DNA from: an uncultured Armatimonadota bacterium
GTDB taxonomy: Bacteria > Armatimonadota > Fimbriimonadia > Fimbriimonadales > Fimbriimonadaceae
Reading direction: 5' to 3'
Length of the DNA stretch: 64,000 bases
Assembly (NCBI GenBank): GCA_903899015.1
Contig: CAIUHP010000100.1
Span: forward strand, 21,221-85,220
Both the position numbers and the translations under genes were made by a program. The notes beneath the pieces are model-generated. The model ran no database searches. It was not told the origin of the DNA and was given only the letters and a program-made list of their open reading frames with translations. Below, one piece after another: positions 34,037 through 41,732 of the stretch (the stretch's first letter is position 1; the number at the start of each line of letters is the position of its first letter).

Positions 34037-34612
34037 GTGCGTAATCCATTGACGAGAATCCGAATGAGCAGTAACGAAGTTCAGGCAGCCCATGAGGCAA
34101 TTGATCGAGGCGACATTGATGGTGCACTCCACCACATAAACAATCTCTCGATTGCTGGCCACGCACGAGAAGTCGATGAACTTCAGCGTAGAATCTGGCA
34201 ACTCAATCAGAGGGCTCGCCAGAGAAACCTCAACCTTCAAGTTTACGCATTTGCGACCGGCGTGCTTGGATATGCGTTGCTCTCAACTCAATCTCCCGCT
34301 GCCTGGGGACCTGCGGTTTGGGGAGTGATTGCCCTTGTCGCCATACCGGTTATGGTTGGCATCTTTGCCGGAAACAGCCTCATTGGAATCGAGAAATCCA
34401 AACGGTTTTGGAGGTCATTCTTCATTGCCGGTGGCTGCATCGGTCTTTACACATTGATCGGCATGGCGCTTTCAAGGTCGAAGATGGAGTCAGCCGATAA
34501 GTCGATGGACGTTGTCATTTTCCTTGCCGTGATGTTGGTTCACAGCTTGGTAGCAGGTGTAGTTGCCGGATTCACTGGCACCTTGATCCAGATTAAGGCG
34601 AGAGCAATTTGA
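34037..34612 (+). CDS. Membrane protein with a soluble N-terminus, first gene of the SpeE-FemAB operon
   Basis: A 191-residue protein. The first 65 residues are soluble and helical (VQAAHEAIDRGDIDGALHHINNL... REVDELQRRIWQLNQRARQR), followed by about four transmembrane helices (YAFATGVLGYALL, VWGVIALVAIPVMVGIFAG, FFIAGGCIGLYTLIGMAL, VVIFLAVMLVHSLVAGVVAGFTG). No family was recognised. The start is GTG 34037, or ATG 34064, which would give 182 residues. Its stop overlaps the next start by 4 nt (TTGA), so the two are translationally coupled. Context suggests a membrane partner or scaffold for the aminopropyltransferase-like enzyme. Confidence 0.7.
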   Translation: MRNPLTRIRMSSNEVQAAHEAIDRGDIDGALHHINNLSIAGHAREVDELQRRIWQLNQRARQRNLNLQVYAFATGVLGYALLSTQSPAAWGPAVWGVIALVAIPVMVGIFAGNSLIGIEKSKRFWRSFFIAGGCIGLYTLIGMALSRSKMESADKSMDVVIFLAVMLVHSLVAGVVAGFTGTLIQIKARAI

Positions 34613-36924
34613 ATATTTATTGGCACAAAGTTGGCGATGATGCCAAAGTACTGTACATCGACGGAAATCTTCAATTTGATTCACGCGACGAAGCCGTCTA
34701 CCACGAGAGCCTTGCATTACCCGCTCTCTGTTTAGCGGACAAACCTCAGTCGGTATTAATTTGCGGCGGTGGAGATGGGCTCGCCCTTCGAGAAGTTCTC
34801 CGGTTCCCTGGCATCACGGATGTCACGCTTATCGATTGCTCCCCCGAAGTTCTTGATCTGGCAAGATCGGAATTCGCCGAACTGAATGCCCATTCACTAG
34901 AAGATTCACGGGTTAAAGTGGTGGTCGCGGATGCCCTTGAATATCCGTTTGAGTCGTCACGATTTGACGCGATCATCTGCGACTTTACATTTCCAACAAC
35001 CCAGGAGAGTGCCCAAGGTTTCACCGTCGAATGGTATCAAAAACTGAAGCATGCCCTTCGTCCCGGTGGCATGATCGCCATTAACTCGGTTTCCCCTCAG
35101 AACACTCCCGCAGCATTTGCTTGCATTGTGGCCACCGTCAAGGCTTCTGGCCTCTTTACTCTGCCCTACCGAGTGTGTATTCCCTCCTTCCGAGATCATG
35201 GCTTTGGAGCCTGGGGATTCATATTGGCGTCTCAGTCTCAACTCACGATCAAGCGATTGCAAGCGATCCAATGCCCTGTTCCGACGCGGCAAGTCGCTCT
35301 TGGTAGTCTCGAAAAGGGAGCCCATTTCTCAGATAAGGACCGGGCTGGTTTTCACTTTGCGCCGGTCAATCGAAGAGAGAATCCGGTGCTTCAAAGGCTC
35401 CTTCTCGACCCAGAAATTCCCGGTCGAGATGCCAAGGTGATTCCTCCTCCCGAGTTTCCCCACCTCATCGATCATCTTGAGGTCAACCACCCTTACCACT
35501 CTCGCGCGATGATTGAGACGCTTGCGGAACAAATTGCCGGCTCACTCAAGCATATTGATCTGCACAAGCTAGTGGTCGAATTATCCAAGCGAGCCAAGCT
35601 CCTACCTCAACGCATTCTTGAGGAGTTGGAAATCCTACGGTCCTACTTGGCGAGCACGGTGCTTGATTTGGAAATCTGGGGCAAATGGGCTGCACGGTTG
35701 TTTGCGACGGTACTGATCGTCATGACCATCGCAAATTCGATTTCACCGGATCCAGCTTTTGCTAAGGGGCATGCTGGGTTAGGACATTCCAGTTTCTCTC
35801 GGGGATTCTCTGAGCATGAATCGTTTGGAGGTGGCGTGTCCACTCGAGTTTCTGCTCCAATTTCAAGTCAAGGATTTCGATCCACTTATGGCTATGATCC
35901 TGTTGATATTTACGGATATCACTACACACCGCGCGTTTATATCTATAACGATTACAGCGGCTATGGTGGGGGCGGCGGATATAGTGGGGCCGGGGGAAGC
36001 CGAGGAACTCAGCCAACCAATGGCCACCAACCGCACCAAACTATGGGCCACAAGCCTTTGTTTGTCCTTGATGACGATTTAGTGGCGATGGATAACGGGG
36101 ACTTTGTCGTCTCCCTTTCCGAAAATGCGATCCTAGTAGTGAGCCAAGGCGCCGTGAACCTCGTGGATGTTAAGACCGGAAAGAACCTCGTTCCCGTCTT
36201 TGCCGAGCCCAAGCTTTTCAGTGAAATCAGAGCCGAAGTGTCGAGTCAAGCGGGTGACTTAGATCACGAAGTTGCCGTTCGACGAGATTGGCTATCTTGG
36301 GCTGGTTGGACTTCGGAATTCTTCGGCACTGTGAAAGCGGACAACGCGGAATATCTCAACTTACAAGACCTAAAACGCCGACTAGGAGGAGCAGTCAAAA
36401 AGTTAGGCACGAGTTCAGAATCAAATGTCATCAACCTGGAAGATGGAGCAATAGAACTTTTCGTCGGATGTCATATCCTGTCTGACAACCGAATCGCTCT
36501 TTACGGTCCAGGCGGAAAGGTAAGTACAAGCGACGGTACCTCCATGGTGCTGCCGTCAGGTCACAAGATTTCAATTGATCCCGATCTCAAAGCGGCTCTG
36601 GTCTCTGTGATGAAGAAGATGATTAAGGAATCAGATCAAGACATCGCATCTGACCAAACGGACCTTCAATCTCTTCAAGCTGAACAGTCGTCAACCGAGA
36701 ATGACCTTCGCGAATACCAAAACATTCAAGTGCAGAATAGCTATGATCCAGGTTATGAAGTTGACTACGGAACTGACTCAATTCCTGTAGAACAAGCGAT
36801 TCAACAAACTCAAGCCGATCTCGCGTCGATCATCCAAGAGCAACGGCAACTTCAGCAAAGCATTGCAGCGAACCAGGAGCATCGCTCCCGTTTTGCGTCC
36901 GCACTTGAATCCTGGAGTAGCTAG
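34609..36924 (+). CDS. Aminopropyltransferase-like (spermidine synthase fold) enzyme fused to a membrane-anchored surface region
   Basis: A 771-residue multidomain protein. Residues 1-250 are a spermidine synthase-type domain: VLICGGGDGLALREVL (nucleotide/dcSAM binding), VTLIDCSPEVLDLAR, VVVADALEYPF and IICDFTFPTTQ. In true spermidine synthases this last site reads DSTDP or DSSDP; here the first Asp remains and the second is Phe, so the amine acceptor may differ. Near residue 365 one hydrophobic helix (LFATVLIVMTIANSIS) is followed by SPDPAFAKGHAG, a Gly/Tyr/Ser-rich linker (about 385-460), a novel beta region (FVLDDDLVAMDNGDFVVSLS...) and a C-terminal coiled coil rich in Gln and Glu. No known protein with this order came to mind. 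It overlaps the upstream membrane gene and is 1 nt from the FemAB-like gene. Confidence 0.75.
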   Translation: MNIYWHKVGDDAKVLYIDGNLQFDSRDEAVYHESLALPALCLADKPQSVLICGGGDGLALREVLRFPGITDVTLIDCSPEVLDLARSEFAELNAHSLEDSRVKVVVADALEYPFESSRFDAIICDFTFPTTQESAQGFTVEWYQKLKHALRPGGMIAINSVSPQNTPAAFACIVATVKASGLFTLPYRVCIPSFRDHGFGAWGFILASQSQLTIKRLQAIQCPVPTRQVALGSLEKGAHFSDKDRAGFHFAPVNRRENPVLQRLLLDPEIPGRDAKVIPPPEFPHLIDHLEVNHPYHSRAMIETLAEQIAGSLKHIDLHKLVVELSKRAKLLPQRILEELEILRSYLASTVLDLEIWGKWAARLFATVLIVMTIANSISPDPAFAKGHAGLGHSSFSRGFSEHESFGGGVSTRVSAPISSQGFRSTYGYDPVDIYGYHYTPRVYIYNDYSGYGGGGGYSGAGGSRGTQPTNGHQPHQTMGHKPLFVLDDDLVAMDNGDFVVSLSENAILVVSQGAVNLVDVKTGKNLVPVFAEPKLFSEIRAEVSSQAGDLDHEVAVRRDWLSWAGWTSEFFGTVKADNAEYLNLQDLKRRLGGAVKKLGTSSESNVINLEDGAIELFVGCHILSDNRIALYGPGGKVSTSDGTSMVLPSGHKISIDPDLKAALVSVMKKMIKESDQDIASDQTDLQSLQAEQSSTENDLREYQNIQVQNSYDPGYEVDYGTDSIPVEQAIQQTQADLASIIQEQRQLQQSIAANQEHRSRFASALESWSS

Positions 36925-36925
36925 A

Positions 36926-37933
36926 TTGAACGTCGCTTGGCGACCCGAAAGGATTGGCGAGGTCGAGGAGTCTGATCTTCTTGCTGGACTTAATTCAGCT
37001 TCGGGATTCATGCAGTCCTCATTCTGGTCCGAATTCAAACGGCGAGAAGGGCATGAAGTTGAAAGGGTCGTCTGTGAAAAAGGCGATAGCCGAGTTGGAT
37101 CAGCCGTCTTGTTGAGCTACCCACAGTCAGCTGGCGCAAGCTTTGTCCTTTGTCCGGAGGGGCCAGTCTTGCCCTGGCACGATCAACAAATGTGCCGCAC
37201 TGCATTGAGAAGCCTCGTGACTCACGTAAACGCTAAACCGAACGTACTTGGCCTTCGGATAGAGCCTCACCTCCCCACCCCTTTACCGAGCCTCCTTCGA
37301 AATTGGTCCAACGCTCCCACGGACCTTACTCCTGCTGACACGTTAATCTTGGATTTGACGCTAACGGACGAGCAAATCCTAACTCAATCTCATCCCAAGT
37401 GCCGGTACAACCTCAAGGTCGCGGAGCGCCACGGTGTCGTCGTGACTCGCCATACCGGGATGGAATTGGCTCACGCATTTTACGGTTTGCTGCTGGAAAC
37501 GTCGAACCGAACGGGGTTTTTCGTCGAACCATTCGGTTTCTTCTTAAATCTGCTCTCAACCCTGCTCGAACGGCAGGCTGGAGAGCTTTACGTCTCTCGC
37601 CATGACGGCGAAATTCTGGCCGCAATTCTTGTCGTTCGTTTTGGTCGACGCGCGACCTACCTGTACGGTGGGTCCAGTTCAAAGAATCGCCATGTGATGC
37701 CGGTCTACCCCCTTCATCTTGCGGCAATCCAAGGTAGCCGCGAACATGGTTGTGTTGAATACGATTTCTATGGCATCGACGCAACCGAGCGGCGCGACCA
37801 CCTTTATGCGGGAATCACTCGATTCAAGAAGCAATGGGGAGGTCAAGTTCAGCGTCGCATTGGTGCGCGCGATTATGTCTTTTACGACCGTCTAGCCGAC
37901 CTTGTAGTTGAGAGACTAGGGGACTTCCCATAG
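36926..37933 (+). CDS. FemAB/GNAT-like aminoacyl or acyltransferase
   Basis: The protein from TTG 36926, with GGAG 8 nt upstream, is about 335 residues; the frame is open to TTG 36863 but that overlaps the preceding gene. It has the FemAB/lipid II glycyltransferase pattern: FMQSSFWSEFKRREGHEVERVV, then YNLKVAERHGVVV, ETSNRTGFFV, GEILAAILVVRFGRRATYLYGGSS and GCVEYDFYGI...GITRFKKQWGGQVQ. FemAB proteins transfer amino acids from aminoacyl-tRNA to peptidoglycan precursors or other surface polymers. It lies 1 nt after the aminopropyltransferase-like gene, so the operon combines a polyamine-type donor reaction and an aminoacyl or acyl transfer to an envelope target. The pairing is inference. Confidence 0.85.
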   Translation: MNVAWRPERIGEVEESDLLAGLNSASGFMQSSFWSEFKRREGHEVERVVCEKGDSRVGSAVLLSYPQSAGASFVLCPEGPVLPWHDQQMCRTALRSLVTHVNAKPNVLGLRIEPHLPTPLPSLLRNWSNAPTDLTPADTLILDLTLTDEQILTQSHPKCRYNLKVAERHGVVVTRHTGMELAHAFYGLLLETSNRTGFFVEPFGFFLNLLSTLLERQAGELYVSRHDGEILAAILVVRFGRRATYLYGGSSSKNRHVMPVYPLHLAAIQGSREHGCVEYDFYGIDATERRDHLYAGITRFKKQWGGQVQRRIGARDYVFYDRLADLVVERLGDFP

Positions 37934-38116
37934 ACAACTATTTCTATCCACCCGTCGGAATATCAACGAACTTGAGACATTCTAGTCGCTTGCGTAGGGT
38001 TAGTCCTTCGGTATTGAAGTTCAATCATTGAGCCATTGTGCTCCTCAACTCCTCGCGCTTCAGCAAGGGATGGTCCTTTAGCGAGTTTTCCCGCCTCTAC
38101 AACCACCCCCTAAAGA

Positions 38117-40132
38117 TCACCAGATTGGATGCATCCCAACCGGATTGGGAACATGAAACGCTTTCCAAAACTCAGGCACGTTTTGCAAAGCCCCTTTCAC
38201 CCGATATTCCGGTGGTGAATGAGGATCGTGCTCCAGACCGAGTTGCATCTGCTCGGGACGAATCTTGCTTCGATGTATCTGGCCAAACGCGACAAAGAAA
38301 CGCTGTTCTGGGGTCAGGCCCGCAATAGTTGAAGAGGGATGCATCGATTCCTGATGCTGAAAAGCCTTATAGGCAAGTTGAAGCCCACCTAGGTCAGCAA
38401 TATTCTCCGCCAATGTTCTCAAGCCACTTATATGCTGTCTGGGTGTCGCTTGATAGCCGTCGAATTGGCTTACCATGCTCCCTTCGAATTGTCTAAACCG
38501 CTTTTCATCGGTCGGAGACCACCAGTCGTTTTGGTTCCCTTCGGCATCGATTTTCCGTCCTTCATCATCGAATGCATGCATGAATTCATGCCCGACAACA
38601 GCGCCAAGAGAACCGTAGTTCGATGCTTGATCGCCTTCCACCGTGAAATAGGGTGGCTGCAAAATGCCTGCCGGAAGAATCAGATGATTCAAACTCGCAC
38701 TATAAAATGCGTCGACTCGATAGGGACTACAGTTCCACTCTGTGCGATCAACCGGATTCGCCAAGGCATTGAGGGACCTCTGAAACTCAAACTCCCGAGT
38801 CCGAAATGCATTGGACCAAAACGAATCGGACTTCATCACGAGTCCCTCCGTTTTGCGCCACCGATCAGGATAGCCCACACTCACATGAATCTGGTTCAGC
38901 TTGTCAAGAGCTTTTGACTTCGCATCCGGACTTAACCAAGCCGCATCTGAAATCGAAGATCGAAGTGCTTCTCGAATCCTGCTTACCATCGCCAGGGCAG
39001 GCTCTTGAGAGGAAACACCGTATTGAGTTCGGATCAATAGCTGTCCAAGCTCGGGGCTGAGACAAACATCAGTCTGAGATAAAACAAACTGCTCGCGACT
39101 CTCGATCTCGGACTGGCCATTAAGAGTCCTCTGCAAATCAAAGAGGCATTCTCGAAATGGACGAGACAAATAGGGGGTCGATGCCGAAATGAGCGTCCAT
39201 CGAAGATAGTTCTTCAGGTCCGAAATGGTCGCACTTTGAAGGATATCCCCGAAGGTCGCCAGGTAACTTGGATTATCCACGGTTACCGACTTAGGTAGCG
39301 GAAGCCCCAAGTGATCGAAGTAGATCCACCAATCCACTTTGGGAACCGCCGCACCCAGCTGCCACATCTTCATCTTGCCAACCGGCTCGCTGAGAGGTTT
39401 AGCCCCTCCGACAATTCCAATTGCTCGCGCGAGTTTGGATTCAATGGAGACGACGCTTGCAGCAGAACTCGCGAGAGTGTCCGCGGAGTCCCCAAGCAGT
39501 CGGAACATCTGTTCCACAGTCCTTCTCAAATGTGACTGATATTCGAGTCCCTTTGGCCCACTAGCGGCATACCACTCGGGTCGGGTCAAACTGAGGTTTC
39601 CCGTGCCCAAACAAATTAAGCGGTGGGTAGCGTCGCTCGGATCCATTTGGAAACGAGCTGAGAATCCCGCGAATACGGACCACCGGTGTAACTTGCCAAG
39701 TTCAGCCATCACATCGCGCCGGGTCTCAATCGCCTGGATTCTCGCTAGTTCAGGTTCCACTGGCCTCGCGCCCAATTGTTCCGCAAGGTTGCGATCCATT
39801 CCTACCCGGTAGAAAGTGCCGACGATCTGTTCGATCGAACCCATCTCAACGTTTGGATTCAAGGATGTTGAGCAAATAATCTGCTGCATGATCCCCGCAT
39901 TTTTCTGTCTCGCTTGACTCGATGCTGACGTCTGAGATTCGGAGGGAGCGATCTGGATATTGTCGAGCCACGTGCCATTGGCAAATCGGTAGAAATTGAC
40001 CGTCGGCTGCACTGTTCGGTCGAGAAACAATGGACTCATACCATGTGGTTCATTGATCTCAACCAATGGGCGAGCAGTCTGTGTGAATGCCAATGCCAGA
40101 CATGCAAGCGGGCCGATGGGGCAAAGGGGCAC
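38117..40132 (-). CDS. M13 family metallopeptidase (neprilysin/PepO-like)
   Basis: A 671-residue exported endopeptidase with the gluzincin site GHEFMHAFDDEGRKID (HExxH near residues 515-519) and third ligand Glu in ENIADLGGLQLAYKAF. VNFYRFANGTWLDN at the N-terminus and SKALDKLNQIHVSVGYPDRW are also typical of M13. These enzymes cleave oligopeptides in the periplasm or outside. The GTG 40132 start gives a short hydrophobic N-terminus (PIGPLACLALAF), a weak signal peptide; a TAGAAT box lies 5 nt upstream. It is divergent from the GH26 gene, with a 98-nt gap holding both -10 boxes. Confidence 0.92.
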   Translation of the reverse strand: MPLCPIGPLACLALAFTQTARPLVEINEPHGMSPLFLDRTVQPTVNFYRFANGTWLDNIQIAPSESQTSASSQARQKNAGIMQQIICSTSLNPNVEMGSIEQIVGTFYRVGMDRNLAEQLGARPVEPELARIQAIETRRDVMAELGKLHRWSVFAGFSARFQMDPSDATHRLICLGTGNLSLTRPEWYAASGPKGLEYQSHLRRTVEQMFRLLGDSADTLASSAASVVSIESKLARAIGIVGGAKPLSEPVGKMKMWQLGAAVPKVDWWIYFDHLGLPLPKSVTVDNPSYLATFGDILQSATISDLKNYLRWTLISASTPYLSRPFRECLFDLQRTLNGQSEIESREQFVLSQTDVCLSPELGQLLIRTQYGVSSQEPALAMVSRIREALRSSISDAAWLSPDAKSKALDKLNQIHVSVGYPDRWRKTEGLVMKSDSFWSNAFRTREFEFQRSLNALANPVDRTEWNCSPYRVDAFYSASLNHLILPAGILQPPYFTVEGDQASNYGSLGAVVGHEFMHAFDDEGRKIDAEGNQNDWWSPTDEKRFRQFEGSMVSQFDGYQATPRQHISGLRTLAENIADLGGLQLAYKAFQHQESMHPSSTIAGLTPEQRFFVAFGQIHRSKIRPEQMQLGLEHDPHSPPEYRVKGALQNVPEFWKAFHVPNPVGMHPIW

Positions 40133-40137
40133 GCGAA

Positions 40138-40143
40138 ATTCTA
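40138..40143 (-). promoter_or_regulatory. -10 box for the M13 peptidase gene
   Basis: TAGAAT on the minus strand, 5 nt before GTG 40132. Confidence 0.45.
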
Positions 40144-40218
40144 CCGATCAATTCGGTTCTATATTTGAATCTCAATTCGAAATAGCCCAATTGAATCCAA
40201 CTCCCGCAAGAATCCCAT

Positions 40219-40224
40219 TAGACT
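40219..40224 (+). promoter_or_regulatory. -10 box for the GH26 gene
   Basis: TAGACT exactly 6 nt before ATG 40231. Confidence 0.45.
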
Positions 40225-40230
40225 GTCGCT

Positions 40231-41625
40231 ATGTCTGCCCTGTTATTTCTCTTGAGTAGTCACCTTCTTTTTGCTGGTCAATCCAGACTGCCAATTAAGT
40301 TGGAGGCAGAAGATGCTGAACTTATGGGACCAACCATTTCCAAAACAAGAACTGGTTACTCTGGTTCGGGATACATTACCGGCTTTACGAAAGAGGGCGA
40401 TGCTGCGACGCTCCGCACCAAGGCGACTGGCGGAATCTATGAAGTAAAGATCCGCTACTGCGCTCCAGGTGGCCCTAAAGGTTTCGGCCTCAGAGTAAAT
40501 GGTTCCGAGATATCGGGAATGTTCCCAGCAACCGGAGACAAGTTCAATACCATCATCGCTGGGAAAATTGAGTTAAAGAGCGGGTCCAATATCATTGAGA
40601 TCGAAAAAGGATGGGGCTATTTCGACGTCGACTTCATCGAACTCGTTCCAACTCAGATTCAGCAAGACTTATGCAAAGTGCCCCAAGCCCTGGTGGATAG
40701 TCAGTCAACTCAGGCGACTAAGAATCTATTCAAGCGTCTTTCTGCCAGTTATGGACAAAGGACTCTAAGCGGGCAATACGACATCAATGACACCTCGTAC
40801 ATTGAGCAGACGGCAGGTGTGACGCCCGCTATATTTGGAAGCGATTTCATGGACTACTCTCCTTCACGAGTTGAACATGGATCAAACACTAAGGACATAA
40901 CGGAAAGAGTCATCAAACGGGCCAAGTTAGGTCAAATCATTACGATGTCGTGGCACTGGAATGCTCCAACCGATCTCATTGACAAGAAGATCAAGGATGC
41001 AGCCGGAAAGGAGATTGATGCCTCGTGGTACAAAGGCTTCTACACCAACGCGACCACGTTTGATCTAGCTCAAGCACTTGCTGACCCGAAGACCGAACGG
41101 TACAAGTTGCTTATTCGAGATATCGACGCAATCGCGATCCAGTTAAAGAAATTCTCAGATGCGGGAGTACCCGTCTTATGGCGCCCTCTTCACGAAGCAG
41201 AGGGAGGCTGGTTCTGGTGGGGGGCTAAAGGGCCTCAACCGTTCGTTCAGCTCTGGCACATTCTCTACGATCGCCTAACGAAACATCACCAACTCCACAA
41301 CCTCATCTGGGTGTTTACGGTTGGCTCAAACCCGGCGTGGTATCCCGGTGACAATTATGTGGACGTGCTCGGCGTCGATGCCTACCCGAGTGACCACTCG
41401 GACCCATTGAGCGGAATATGGGAAGACCTCAAGCGCCAGTTCAACGGAAAGAAATTACTCTCCCTTACCGAATTTGGCGGCGTGCCGGATGCTCCTAAAA
41501 TGCATCGATTCGGTGTTGATTGGTCTTATTTCGTTTCTTGGCCCGGGCAAGTCAAGGCACCAAGCACTTCCGTTTCAACACTCAAGCGAATCTATCAAGA
41601 CAAGTCCGTCATCAACAAACGTTGA
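40231..41625 (+). CDS. GH26 endo-beta-1,4-mannanase with N-terminal CBM35-like domain
   Basis: A 464-residue secreted mannanase. A signal peptide (residues 1-15) leads to a carbohydrate-binding module (KLEAEDAELMG...DVDFIELVP, about residues 20-145) of CBM35-like form. The GH26 domain begins near 160 with QRTLSGQYDIND. The acid/base is Glu322 in RPLHEAEGGWFWWG and the nucleophile Glu414 in LTEFGG. Signature ITMSWHWNAP is also present. It cuts internal bonds in mannan or galactoglucomannan, producing oligosaccharides for the GH27 and GH2 enzymes. It is followed by the GH31 gene on the same strand after 107 nt. Confidence 0.95.
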   Translation: MSALLFLLSSHLLFAGQSRLPIKLEAEDAELMGPTISKTRTGYSGSGYITGFTKEGDAATLRTKATGGIYEVKIRYCAPGGPKGFGLRVNGSEISGMFPATGDKFNTIIAGKIELKSGSNIIEIEKGWGYFDVDFIELVPTQIQQDLCKVPQALVDSQSTQATKNLFKRLSASYGQRTLSGQYDINDTSYIEQTAGVTPAIFGSDFMDYSPSRVEHGSNTKDITERVIKRAKLGQIITMSWHWNAPTDLIDKKIKDAAGKEIDASWYKGFYTNATTFDLAQALADPKTERYKLLIRDIDAIAIQLKKFSDAGVPVLWRPLHEAEGGWFWWGAKGPQPFVQLWHILYDRLTKHHQLHNLIWVFTVGSNPAWYPGDNYVDVLGVDAYPSDHSDPLSGIWEDLKRQFNGKKLLSLTEFGGVPDAPKMHRFGVDWSYFVSWPGQVKAPSTSVSTLKRIYQDKSVINKR

Positions 41626-41732
41626 AAGGGAGAAGATCGCTTAGCCGAGACCAAAAACTCGTGATATACCGACATATCACTAGCATCTTGAGCCTGCCAT
41701 TACGCATAGTTGAGCTGATCGAGGTTGGATGA

